Assembly (NCBI GenBank): GCA_041392475.1
Contig: JAWKLZ010000001.1
Span: 682,001-746,000 of the forward strand
Length of the DNA stretch: 64,000 bases
Direction of reading: 5' to 3'
Source of the DNA: Chitinophagales bacterium
Lineage (GTDB): Bacteria > Bacteroidota > Bacteroidia > Chitinophagales > UBA2359
In this document: positions 46,579-54,917 of the stretch, piece after piece
How positions within the stretch are numbered: position 1 is the first letter of the stretch
How the letters are laid out: every line of letters begins with the position of its first letter
Position numbers and translations under genes: made by a program
Notes under the pieces: model-generated
Seen by the model: the letters and a program-made list of their open reading frames with translations, nothing else
The model's database searches: none
What the model was told of the DNA's origin: nothing

Positions 46579-47850
46579 ATGAATTTAGCAACCATTCTGT
46601 GTGATAAAGCACGTACTCTCAAAAGCTTTTATACTCTTATTGTTGTCGTATTATTGGCATCCCAAACCTCAATGGGTCAAAGCACTCCTGACCCCACAAT
46701 TGATAATTCTTCAACGCAAATAGATGCTCCAACCAAACAATTGGAAGAAGCGGAGATGAATATTTTGTTTAGCTATTACAGTCAAGATGGCAATCATTCA
46801 CCCGTGACAGGTGGAATAGGAACAGAATCGTTGCAGGATTATACTTCGACCATCATTGTCAATTTGCCTCTAAATGAAAAAAGCAAAATGGACATTACCG
46901 CAGGTTTTGATTTTTATTCCTCTGCTTCAACGGACAACATTGACACCCGTATTTCTTCTGCTTCAAGCAGTGATTCGCGGATTTACTTCAATGTGGGATA
47001 TTCACGCCTTGTGCCAGACAAAAACAAGAGTTTCGGAGTAATGATTGGTGGATCCAGAGAATATGACGTTACTTCGCTTCAAGGTGGATTGAATTTCAGC
47101 AAAGCGTCTAAGGACAACAACCGAGAAATAAGCCTTGCAGCACAAGCATTTTTTGATACTTGGGACTTGATTTATCCCATCGAATTGCGGAATCAAGGTG
47201 CTTTGCTCAACACCAATATCCGACAGTCCTACAACCTATCGGCAACGTACTCGCAAGTAATTAATAAGCGAATGCAAATCGCTTTCAATCCAGAAGTTAC
47301 CTATCAAACAGGTTTGTTGTCCACACCTTTTCACCGTGTGTATTTTTTAGAACAGCAACAAGCCAAAATCGAACAATTGCCCGATACCCGTCTCAAAATT
47401 CCGTTGGGATTGCGAATCAACTACTACTTATCTGACAAAATTTTGTTGAGAAGTTACTACCGTTATTATTCCGATGATTGGGGTATCACAGGACATACAG
47501 CTAGCCTTGAAATTCCCTTCAAAATCAATCGCTTTTTCTCCATTTACCCCCACTATCGTTACTATACACAGACGGCTGCGGATTACTTCAAACCTTACAA
47601 AGAACACAGTCTATCCGATACTTTCTATACTTCGGATTACGATCTTTCGGCGTTCAGCAGTCAGCAATATGGTGTAGGCGTTCACTATTCACCTCTCAAC
47701 GGTATTGGACGTATGAAAATGCTCAAATTGGGTAAAAAACCTGCCAATATCTTGTTGTTCAAAAGCATTGACCTACGAGGTACTTTGTATGACAGAAGTG
47801 ACGGATTGAAGGCATGGTTGATTAGTTTGGATATGGGATTTACCTTTTAA
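46579..47850 (+). CDS. DUF3570 outer-membrane-type protein
   Basis: A 423-residue protein with a signal peptide ending near SMGQ and alternating hydrophobic strands (for example RSYYRYYSDDWGITGHTASLEIPF) typical of an outer-membrane beta-barrel. The N-terminal EEAEMNILFSYYSQDGNHSPVTGG and the C-terminal DLRGTLYDRSDGLKAWLISLDMGFTF are DUF3570 features. As third gene after apbE and the DUF4266 lipoprotein, it completes a conserved exported set; function is not known. Confidence 0.88.
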   Translation: MNLATILCDKARTLKSFYTLIVVVLLASQTSMGQSTPDPTIDNSSTQIDAPTKQLEEAEMNILFSYYSQDGNHSPVTGGIGTESLQDYTSTIIVNLPLNEKSKMDITAGFDFYSSASTDNIDTRISSASSSDSRIYFNVGYSRLVPDKNKSFGVMIGGSREYDVTSLQGGLNFSKASKDNNREISLAAQAFFDTWDLIYPIELRNQGALLNTNIRQSYNLSATYSQVINKRMQIAFNPEVTYQTGLLSTPFHRVYFLEQQQAKIEQLPDTRLKIPLGLRINYYLSDKILLRSYYRYYSDDWGITGHTASLEIPFKINRFFSIYPHYRYYTQTAADYFKPYKEHSLSDTFYTSDYDLSAFSSQQYGVGVHYSPLNGIGRMKMLKLGKKPANILLFKSIDLRGTLYDRSDGLKAWLISLDMGFTF

Positions 47851-47896
47851 AGACCATAAGAAGAAAGCTAAATCCTTGTTTGATGAATATGCAAAG

Positions 47897-47936
47897 CATA
47901 AAAAAAGGGCGGCAACCAAAGTTGCCGCCCTTTTCC
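47897..47936. terminator. Bidirectional intrinsic terminator
   Basis: GGGCGGCAAC (47907-47916) and GTTGCCGCCC (47921-47930) form a perfect 10-bp GC-rich stem with a four-base loop, A-run on the left and T-run on the right. It closes both the DUF3570 gene and the convergent lipoprotein gene. Confidence 0.93.
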
Positions 47937-47954
47937 AATTATTCATTTATCTGG

Positions 47955-48599
47955 TTAGTCCACTTCCAAACTCTTCAACAAAATGGTGTTAGGGTCACTC
48001 GTATGCTCAAAAATTCCTGCAAAGGTGCTATTTCCTTTGATGGCTTTTTCCAAATCCGTTTTCAGTGTCTTGTCTGCTAAGTTTACTTTGGTGTAATCAA
48101 GTAGGTAGTAATCGTCACCCTCTGGTTTTTTCATAATAAAAGGCAAGGCGGAAGGTTCCATTCTAAGAGGTAAGGTGAAAGTAGTATTTGCATCAGCCTT
48201 TTCTTTGGCTGTTATTTCTACCAGTGAATACTCAAAACCGCCTGCATCTTCGGGAATGGGTGATTTTCGTTCGGTTTTGTTGACCTTCAATTGGTACACA
48301 TTGCCCAATTCATAGTCGTCGAAACCTTGGATAACATCGTAAAAATACTCCCAATTATCTTCTACAATAGATGGGCCTTCTTGGGCCAAGTAACATAAAG
48401 AAACATCGCCTTCGCCTACACAAGGCACTTGATAATGTGATATCCACAAGGTCGTTGTATTTGCTTTAGTAGAGGGAACATCACTTTCGGGCATTGCAGT
48501 AGTGTTCTCTTTTGCAGGTTCTTGACTTGAAGAAGTATCTGATACATTGGCACTACTACATGCTATTAAAAAAACAAAAACTATTGGTAATAAATTCAT
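47955..48599 (-). CDS. DUF4377 lipoprotein
   Basis: A 214-residue lipoprotein: signal to FLIAC (Cys14). A Ser/Thr/Glu-rich linker (15-45) is followed by a DUF4377 domain with LWISHYQVPCVGEGD, EYFYDVIQGFDDYELGNVYQLKVNKTE. The C-terminal half is not recognised. It lies convergent with DUF3570. Surface or periplasmic; function unknown. Confidence 0.78.
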   Translation of the reverse strand: MNLLPIVFVFLIACSSANVSDTSSSQEPAKENTTAMPESDVPSTKANTTTLWISHYQVPCVGEGDVSLCYLAQEGPSIVEDNWEYFYDVIQGFDDYELGNVYQLKVNKTERKSPIPEDAGGFEYSLVEITAKEKADANTTFTLPLRMEPSALPFIMKKPEGDDYYLLDYTKVNLADKTLKTDLEKAIKGNSTFAGIFEHTSDPNTILLKSLEVD

Positions 48600-48672
48600 A
48601 TGTTTAGAAAATTTTGTAAAAAAATGTTGATGAAAAAAATGCTGTTATTTATCCTAAACGGAGGGCAATTAA

Positions 48673-50208
48673 TTACCTCCTATTCCCCTTAATGATCAGC
48701 ATTTCGTATCTTTCTTTGAAGTCGGTCAGGTTAGGGATACTTTCCGACAATACTTTTCGATTGCGGTCTTTTAGATAAAATTCAATCACCAGTTCTTTGC
48801 CGAACAATACTGAGCGAATGTTTTCTGTACCCAACTGTTTGAGTAATTGTTCAACACTATAACGGCCTGTGGTCAATTGTATAGATTTTCCCTCGTAGTT
48901 GACCTCAGAGAAAAAGCTTACTTTTCCTTGGATAGGTTTTGGTTCTTTTGTATTGGGTTCGGGTGTTGTGACGATGGGTTTTCCTGTATTACCCAAATTC
49001 CCACCTCTTATCTTTGTTCCGAGATTTGTGCCAGTTGTAGGATTAGGCGTTTTTGTTTCTCCACCACCAGTACCAGTTGTAGGATTAGGCGTTTTTGTTT
49101 CTCCACCGCCTATGCCAGTTGTAGGATTAGGCGTTTTTGTTTCTCCACCACCAGTACCAGTTGTAGGATTAGGTGTTTTTGTTTCTCCACCACCAGTACC
49201 AGTTGTAGGATTAGGTGTTTTTGTTTCTCCACCACCAGTACCAGTTGTAGGATTAGGCGTTTTTGTTTCTCCACCACCAGTAGGCACTAGTGTTGTTGTA
49301 GTTGTTCCACCTCCAGTACCTGTTGTAGGAGGGGCAACCACCACTTCTTCATTTCCACAACCAGGAGCTTCACTATACAAGTTATTCAATGCGCTGATAT
49401 CCATAGGACTCAAGCCATCTCGTTGACCAAAAGCCTTTGCGCCGACTTTACTCACAATAGTGGGCTGCCCATTTTTGCTAAAAGCCGTTGCAGGGTAGTG
49501 CATCACAGAGCCAAAATCATACACACCAATATCCATACCTGTTGCATCTTTTCTATCAAAGTTTTGCTTTTTGTCCTCGCTGATATTGTCCCATTTTATT
49601 TCAATAAATTGATCACGATCACTTCTCGATTGTTCGTGGTACAATCCTGCTGCATGGCAAATCTCGTGAATAATGCTACCAAGGCTGCAATTGCCAATAT
49701 TGATGGCTTGTTCAAAGGTTTGGCGGCCTACATAGGACCAGCAACCGCTTCCTGACAAAAAGTTCACATAATCTCGTTCATTGGTGCGCTCAACCATACA
49801 TATTTTAGTTTTTTTATTGATATGGTCAATGGCTTGTAAAATCTCTGTTTTTCTGGGATGGCTGGGTGAAAGAACATAAGGCATAATTCCGTCTTCCCAT
49901 CTATATGTATTGTTTGCTATAGCGACTGCAAATGATACTTCTCCATTGAATTCAGCTTCATGTCCCAACACAATATCACCTTCATAAATCGCCATATTGT
50001 CCACTATTTCCAGCTTCAACCTTTGGCGATTGAAACGCATCGGTAGTGTAACATCCAATTCTTTTATCTTCCTATTGTCGTTGTCGGGTTTATAGGTTTC
50101 GGCATCTTGAGGGATGCGAGAACTACCCCTTGATTGAGCATGTAGAGTTGAATCATTGAAGAACAATAGTAAAACGAATAAGGGAAATAATAATTTTGTG
50201 TATTTCAT
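48673..50208 (-). CDS. Astacin-like (M12A) metalloprotease with Gly/Pro repeat linker
   Basis: A 511-residue secreted protease. A signal peptide (to LHAQ) and a pro-region (VDNMAIYEGDIVLG) precede the catalytic domain. Zinc motif HEICHAAGLYHE (His181, Glu182, His185, His191) and Met-turn SVMHYPATAFS are intact. Next is a linker of six 14-residue repeats (GGGETKTPNPTTGT), then a C-terminal domain resembling beta/gamma-crystallin (VSFFSEVNYEGKSIQLTTG). Start at ATG 50208. An ECF-like promoter identical to that of the adjacent toxin gene lies upstream. Likely an exoenzyme; it may process the toxin. Confidence 0.93.
   Translation of the reverse strand: MKYTKLLFPLFVLLLFFNDSTLHAQSRGSSRIPQDAETYKPDNDNRKIKELDVTLPMRFNRQRLKLEIVDNMAIYEGDIVLGHEAEFNGEVSFAVAIANNTYRWEDGIMPYVLSPSHPRKTEILQAIDHINKKTKICMVERTNERDYVNFLSGSGCWSYVGRQTFEQAINIGNCSLGSIIHEICHAAGLYHEQSRSDRDQFIEIKWDNISEDKKQNFDRKDATGMDIGVYDFGSVMHYPATAFSKNGQPTIVSKVGAKAFGQRDGLSPMDISALNNLYSEAPGCGNEEVVVAPPTTGTGGGTTTTTLVPTGGGETKTPNPTTGTGGGETKTPNPTTGTGGGETKTPNPTTGTGGGETKTPNPTTGIGGGETKTPNPTTGTGGGETKTPNPTTGTNLGTKIRGGNLGNTGKPIVTTPEPNTKEPKPIQGKVSFFSEVNYEGKSIQLTTGRYSVEQLLKQLGTENIRSVLFGKELVIEFYLKDRNRKVLSESIPNLTDFKERYEMLIIKGNRR
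49027..49278 (-). repeat. Six in-frame 42-bp repeats in the astacin linker
   Basis: Each 42-bp unit encodes GGGETKTPNPTTGT, with one Thr-to-Ile change in unit 4 (GTTGI). Copies are spaced exactly 42 bp apart (GTTGTAGGATTAGG at 49034, 49076, 49118, 49160, 49202, 49244). Copy-number change by slippage is likely. It is not a CRISPR array because there are no spacers. Confidence 0.93.
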
Positions 50209-50248
50209 GATAATATGTTTACAATAAAAAATGAGGTTTTATGGACTA

Positions 50249-50278
50249 TTAGACGAATTTGAATCTTAGAATCCGACA
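50249..50278 (-). promoter_or_regulatory. ECF-sigma-like promoter of the astacin gene
   Basis: On the minus strand TGTCGGA (-35-like, 50272-50278), 16 bp, and CGTCTAA (-10-like, 50249-50255) are seen. The same two 7-mers with the same 16-bp spacer lie upstream of the toxin gene. CGTC is the usual -10 core of ECF sigma factors. It is 40 bp from the start codon. Confidence 0.65.
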
Positions 50279-50407
50279 TTTTTTTGAAAATAAAGGTAAC
50301 GAAAATATAAGTATAGTTTTTTGTACTCAAAAAAGCTATTCCTTCATTTTCAAAATAAAGGAATAGCTCATTCTCAAATATTTAGATTCTCCTTCAATGT
50401 TATGGCT

Positions 50408-52717
50408 TTATGGTCGATTGACTACTACTTCGCAAAGAGGGATAATACCATTTCCTTTCATCCAAATCCGAACATAGCGGTAATTGTTGTAACTACCTGT
50501 TAGGTTGTATTTTTTGTAACCATTTTGAATACCAGGAAAAAACTCTGCTTTGATACTTGGAGTAGCCAAGGCTTCATCCAATGTTTTGGATACCCGCCCT
50601 GCTTTGTAAAAATCATCTTCTCTATTTGCCAACATGATGTAGTAGTCTTTCAAACGCCAGCTACTGCAACAAGTCCAATTGGCATCATATACTTCAATGT
50701 TTTGAATCGTTCTTGTGCTTTCCAAATCTACTTCCCACCAAGGATTCAATTCGTATTTAGTCGCTGTTGAAGAACCCCAACGGTCATTGGCATTTTTGCC
50801 ATCTACTGCTCTACCAGATTCCCAACGATAACTGCTGTTGATACTGGACATATTTGTTGGTCTTCCTGCCGAAAGGCTCGGTACCCACACAGAACTAAAA
50901 TCTACAGTGAAAGTTTTTTGGTAAGCATAAGTAGGACCAGTGAGGGCATTCCAATGTCCAAAATCAAAATCGTACCATTTCCAACGAGTTCTATAGAAAT
51001 CTACTAAATAGTGGTAAATGTATAATTTGAAGGTAATCTTCCTGTTTTCGTTTTTTGGAGCTCGCCATACTACTTCCGATTGAGGATTCAAACTGCCTGT
51101 TGCCATTGTAGGAAGAGAGTAAAGTCCTGGATCCCAGTCACAACAGCCATAATCTCTCAAATCCCAATAGTTGTTGTAGGGTGTTGAATTCCCTGTTTGG
51201 GTCATTTCCCATCTGAATTTGGCGTAGTTGTTTTCTACTGCATTGAAGCAGGTAAAATCTGTAAAATTTTGAACCGATGTTTCTGTTTGAGAGTAAGAAG
51301 CATTCACTCCCATACTTGGGTCTTTGGCAAAATCTGCACTTGCTCCCACTGTAAATCCTTTTGATACAATGTATTGACCAGTATTGTTTTGACTTTTTGG
51401 ATTTTCATCTTCGATTACCAAACCATGTCCTGATGTAATAGGTCCATATTCTACTCTCACTTGATCGGTGTAATAACCCTTATCTAAGCGGGTATTCCAA
51501 GTTAAGCTTGTACCACTAGCGGCTGCAATAAACTTAGACCCGCCCGTAGTTGTTACTTTTACATATTTCTGAGTACTAGCGGCAAACAACTGAACCTTCA
51601 ATTCGACTTTGTAATAACTCTTTTGGCTAGTTGTCGTTTGTTTGTAACCTGTCAAACTGATGTAAAATGGATCTCCTTTAGAGTAGTCTTTAATACCTCC
51701 TGCAAAATCCGCTTGCGGTTTTTGTATAGGCATTTTTTGATGGCTACTTAGTATTTCTATAGCCTCGTTTTTTACATCCTCCAAGGTAAGTTTTGGAGAG
51801 TCATCAAATTGTGGTTCATTTTTGACAACATCAGGTTCTTCGTCCTCTTGAACGCCTCTTGCTCTGCGCCTTACAGCCTCTTGATACTCTCTGCTGTTTT
51901 TTACTTTTTCACTCTTTTTTCCTTCCAACGGATTGGGTTCTACTTGATTGGCAACCGATTGTAGATCGCTTTCCGTACCCAAAACATCCATTTCAATGCT
52001 GCCATTTCTACGCAACTTGATAATACCTGCTTTCACATCAAACCCGACTCCTGTAAGGCTTGATAAAGTTTGACCATCAAGGTTTTCCATTACAATAGGA
52101 ACTCCTCCGTCTAAAGCAGCCTGCACATAATCGTTTTCCTTCAAGTTTTTAGCCTGCAATGAACTCGCCTCTATCAATAAAGCATCTGCTCCTTGCACCA
52201 ATTGAATAATCTCTTGTTTGTTGGGCTGAGTAGGCCCATCTTCACCAGTAGGAGGAGCAGTATTGGTAGATGGCGCAACTCCTCTGCCTCTAGCTCGTGA
52301 ATTTCCTGTATTTGAATTTGTTCTGCCCACACCAGAATCACTTTGAGGAGCTTCCTCCTCTCGTACTTTGACTTGATTGCCTTCGCCCAAAGCCCTTGCA
52401 AGCGGTCCAGGACGACCCAAAATCAGTAGTTTTTTGCCTTCAGCGGGGTGTGCTTCCCAAGAAGGTTCTAAGTTGCACTCCAAACTATTGACAAATAGTT
52501 CTATTTCTGCTTCTTCAACTGCAGCCGAAACTGTTTCACCAAAAAAACTTTGTAGGTAGTTTTTGGCACTTATCAAAGCATCCTCTATGCGAGAGGTTAA
52601 GCTAATATCTGAATTGTCGGGTGTAGCGGTAGGGTGTCCTACAAAACTGCTGAATGTCAAAAAACAAATTATAGCTACTAACCATGTAGATTTTTTGAAA
52701 AAATATAAGTGTTTCAT
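50408..52717 (-). CDS. Leukocidin-like pore-forming toxin with F5/8-type-C lectin-like tail
   Basis: A 769-residue exported protein (signal to FVGHPTA). Residues 80-340 hold a possible pro-region: KKLLILGRPGPLARALGEG, Arg-rich sites RARGRG and RRRARG that could be cleaved. The middle (about 370-630) resembles the leukocidin/hemolysin fold: TDQVRVEYGPITSG, GFTVGASADF..MGVNASYS (a Gly-rich stem-like segment), WEMTQTGNS and LNPQSEVVWRAP, ITFKLYIYHYLVDFYRTRW. The C-terminal 150 residues are an F5/8-type-C (fucolectin-like) domain with SGRAVDGKNANDRWGSS and NPWWEVDLESTRTI. The leukocidin call is based on pattern only. It shares its promoter with the adjacent astacin. Confidence 0.65.
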   Translation of the reverse strand: MKHLYFFKKSTWLVAIICFLTFSSFVGHPTATPDNSDISLTSRIEDALISAKNYLQSFFGETVSAAVEEAEIELFVNSLECNLEPSWEAHPAEGKKLLILGRPGPLARALGEGNQVKVREEEAPQSDSGVGRTNSNTGNSRARGRGVAPSTNTAPPTGEDGPTQPNKQEIIQLVQGADALLIEASSLQAKNLKENDYVQAALDGGVPIVMENLDGQTLSSLTGVGFDVKAGIIKLRRNGSIEMDVLGTESDLQSVANQVEPNPLEGKKSEKVKNSREYQEAVRRRARGVQEDEEPDVVKNEPQFDDSPKLTLEDVKNEAIEILSSHQKMPIQKPQADFAGGIKDYSKGDPFYISLTGYKQTTTSQKSYYKVELKVQLFAASTQKYVKVTTTGGSKFIAAASGTSLTWNTRLDKGYYTDQVRVEYGPITSGHGLVIEDENPKSQNNTGQYIVSKGFTVGASADFAKDPSMGVNASYSQTETSVQNFTDFTCFNAVENNYAKFRWEMTQTGNSTPYNNYWDLRDYGCCDWDPGLYSLPTMATGSLNPQSEVVWRAPKNENRKITFKLYIYHYLVDFYRTRWKWYDFDFGHWNALTGPTYAYQKTFTVDFSSVWVPSLSAGRPTNMSSINSSYRWESGRAVDGKNANDRWGSSTATKYELNPWWEVDLESTRTIQNIEVYDANWTCCSSWRLKDYYIMLANREDDFYKAGRVSKTLDEALATPSIKAEFFPGIQNGYKKYNLTGSYNNYRYVRIWMKGNGIIPLCEVVVNRP

Positions 52718-52769
52718 CTAAAAAACTATTTAATGTTAAGGAAAAAGGTTTGTAAAGAAAGATGCTCCA

Positions 52770-52799
52770 TTAGACGAATTTCAGATAGACGTTCCGACA
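52770..52799 (-). promoter_or_regulatory. ECF-sigma-like promoter of the toxin gene
   Basis: On the minus strand TGTCGGA (52793-52799), 16 bp, CGTCTAA (52770-52776). These are the same 7-mers and spacing as upstream of the astacin gene, although the spacer sequences differ (apart from the final AAATT). It is 52 bp from the start codon. Confidence 0.65.
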
Positions 52800-52906
52800 T
52801 TTTTAAAAAAGATTTGAAGTAATTTTTATTAACCCTACTCTCCAAATAGAAGAGAACAATCTAAAAATTGCAGGCATACATTCTTGTAAATTTCTCCTTG
52901 ATGTTT

Positions 52907-52943
52907 GATAAAAAGCAGGTTATTGATTGTAATAACCTGCTTT
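52907..52943 (-). terminator. Terminator after the astacin-propeller gene
   Basis: AAAGCAGGTTATT (52912-52924) and AATAACCTGCTTT (52931-52943) form a 13-bp perfect stem with a six-base loop. It is 52 bp past the stop codon of the minus-strand gene that ends at 52995, and the minus-strand side continues with a T-run. Confidence 0.85.
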
Positions 52944-52994
52944 ATGAAAAAAGATAAGGAAGGCTTTAGGCGAAAAATTAAGGTTAGGTCATTT

Positions 52995-54917
52995 TTATTT
53001 CCCCCACTTGCTACCATTCCACCACATATGCCAGAGCGCATTGTCTGTTCCTTTCACAAACACATCTAAGCGATTCGGTCCCCATGCTACACTTAGAGGA
53101 TCGCTGGTTATTTTTCCACCGAGGCTTTCCCATCCGCCCCACTTGCTGCCGTTCCACCATTTGTGGTAAAGTGCACCGTCCATGCCTTGTACAAAAGAAT
53201 CCAAACGGTTGCCACTCCACGCCACAGTGTTGCTATTTGTTCCAGCAGGAATAACTCCTCCAAGACTTTCAAAACCACCCCATCTGCTCCCATCCCACCA
53301 TTTGTGGTAAACGGCACCGTTAGTACCTCTTGCAAATACATCTATGCGATTAGAACCCCAACAAACGGCATCAGGATTGCTCGTAATTTTTCCACCGAGG
53401 CTTTCCCAACCTCCCCATTTGCGACTGTCCCACCATTTGTGCCACAAAGCACCATCCATGCCTTGCACAAACAAATCAAGGCGATTTGCACCCCAAGAAA
53501 CGGCACTTACATTTGTTCCTGCCGGGATTTTTCCACCGAGGCTTTCCCATCCACCCCAACGGCTACCATCCCACCATTTGTGCCAAACTGCACCGTCTGT
53601 TCCTCTTGCAAACACGTCAATGCGGTTAGATCCCCAACAAACAGCACTTGGATCGCTGGTTATTTTTCCACCTAAGCTTTCCCAACCTCCCCATTTTCGA
53701 CCATCCCACCATTTGTGCCACAAAGCACCATCCATACCTTGCACAAACAAATCAAGGCGGTTTGCGCCCCAAGAAACAGCACTAATATTCGTTCCTGCAG
53801 GGATTTTTCCACCGAGGCTTTCCCATCCACCCCAACGGCTACCATCCCACCATCTGTGCCAAACTGCACCATCTGTGCCTCTGGCAAAAACATCTAAACG
53901 GTTTGATCCCCACGAGACAATTGTAGGATTGCTGGTAATTGTTCCACCCAAACTTTCCCAAATTGGAGCAGAACCTCCACAGCCCGATGCACTGGCATAC
54001 AAAGTATTGATTCCTGCAATGTCATTGGCACTCATTGCAGTGCGTTGTCCGATGTTGCAAGGATTGCTTTTGCAGGTAATCGTTTTTTGACCGTTTTTGG
54101 AAAAAGCATAAGGAGGATAGTGCATAATCGAACCCTTATCGTAGGCAGTGACGCTAAATCCTTTTTTGTCGAAGTTGTGTTTTTTGCTGTCAACTATGTT
54201 GTTGAAATTTACGGTAATGTAGGTATCTCGATTGGGAGCGGATTGTTCGTGGTACAAGCCTGCTGCATGACATATCTCGTGAACGGTGCTGCCAAAACTG
54301 CAAGCTCCAATGCTGATTTGTTGTTTACCGCCTTGACGACCTACATACGACCAACAACCTGAGCCATTGATAAATTCTACATAATCTGATTCACCCGAAC
54401 GAGGTTTGATGCACAGTTTGGTTCGGTCATTGATGTGCTTAACTGCCTGTTCAATCTGTGTTTTTTTAGGATGTCCGCTTTGAATCACATACGGAATGAT
54501 GCCATTAGGCCAACGGTAATTTGCACCAGAAATAGCCACCGCATGTTCAATATTGGGGTCATATTGGGCAGCATCGCCAAGAACCATATCCCCTTCAAAA
54601 ATAGCCAGTCCGTCTAATACTTCAATGTCAAATTCAATTACCTCATCATGGAGTGGTAAAGTTCCTTCAACAGTGCGTACATTGCGCTGTGTGACATCGG
54701 GTTTGTATTCTTCTACATCTTGTTGGTTTTCACCAACCTCAGTAGGTGTGGTAGGCTTGCTTGGTTGGACATCTCGTCCCCTGCCTCTCTGAGCAAACAT
54801 ATCTGATGAGATTACCAGACAAAACAGGAATAAGGAAAAAAGAATAGTTAAATGAGATGTTTTTTGCATTCTTTGAAGTGTCAAAAATGCGGCATTTTTG
54901 TTGTGAAGATTTTTCAT
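52995..54917 (-). CDS. Astacin-like metalloprotease with seven-bladed PLL-type lectin propeller
   Basis: A 640-residue secreted protein; pro-region and protease are paralogous to the other astacin (GSGCWSYVGRQ, HEICHAAGLYHE with His213, Met-turn SIMHYPPYAFS). From residue 320 seven blades follow, alternating 45 and 47 residues, each like WESLGGKI..., SAVSWG.NRLDLFVQG.DGALWHKWWDG..WGG. This is the DUF346/PLL (Photorhabdus lectin) propeller, which binds fucose or O-methylated sugars. No T9SS sorting domain is seen. ATG at 54917 is kept, since its context (AAACATTACCAA) resembles that of the other astacin; ATG at 54869 is an alternative. Confidence 0.93.
   Translation of the reverse strand: MKNLHNKNAAFLTLQRMQKTSHLTILFSLFLFCLVISSDMFAQRGRGRDVQPSKPTTPTEVGENQQDVEEYKPDVTQRNVRTVEGTLPLHDEVIEFDIEVLDGLAIFEGDMVLGDAAQYDPNIEHAVAISGANYRWPNGIIPYVIQSGHPKKTQIEQAVKHINDRTKLCIKPRSGESDYVEFINGSGCWSYVGRQGGKQQISIGACSFGSTVHEICHAAGLYHEQSAPNRDTYITVNFNNIVDSKKHNFDKKGFSVTAYDKGSIMHYPPYAFSKNGQKTITCKSNPCNIGQRTAMSANDIAGINTLYASASGCGGSAPIWESLGGTITSNPTIVSWGSNRLDVFARGTDGAVWHRWWDGSRWGGWESLGGKIPAGTNISAVSWGANRLDLFVQGMDGALWHKWWDGRKWGGWESLGGKITSDPSAVCWGSNRIDVFARGTDGAVWHKWWDGSRWGGWESLGGKIPAGTNVSAVSWGANRLDLFVQGMDGALWHKWWDSRKWGGWESLGGKITSNPDAVCWGSNRIDVFARGTNGAVYHKWWDGSRWGGFESLGGVIPAGTNSNTVAWSGNRLDSFVQGMDGALYHKWWNGSKWGGWESLGGKITSDPLSVAWGPNRLDVFVKGTDNALWHMWWNGSKWGK
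52998..53960 (-). repeat. Seven propeller repeats built from two-blade units
   Basis: Odd blades (ITSDP/ITSNP type, 45 residues) alternate with even blades (IPAGTN type, 47 residues), so the duplicated unit is about 276 bp. Odd blades are more like each other than like even blades, which shows tandem duplication of a pair, plus one extra odd blade to reach seven. Confidence 0.88.

Noticed and set aside
49027..49278. Possible CRISPR array
   Set aside because: The 42-bp units are directly adjacent with no spacers and encode an in-frame linker.
48847..49426. Plus-strand frames rich in repeated Cys/Phe or Val/Pro opposite the astacin gene
   Set aside because: These are shadows of the 42-bp repeats and of the protease-coding strand.
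53344..54090. Long plus-strand open frame (248 codons) opposite the propeller gene, with similar frames at 53163-53675
   Set aside because: It is the mirror of the repeated blades; its codons change in step with the repeats, it has no domain or signal, and the minus-strand gene is clear.
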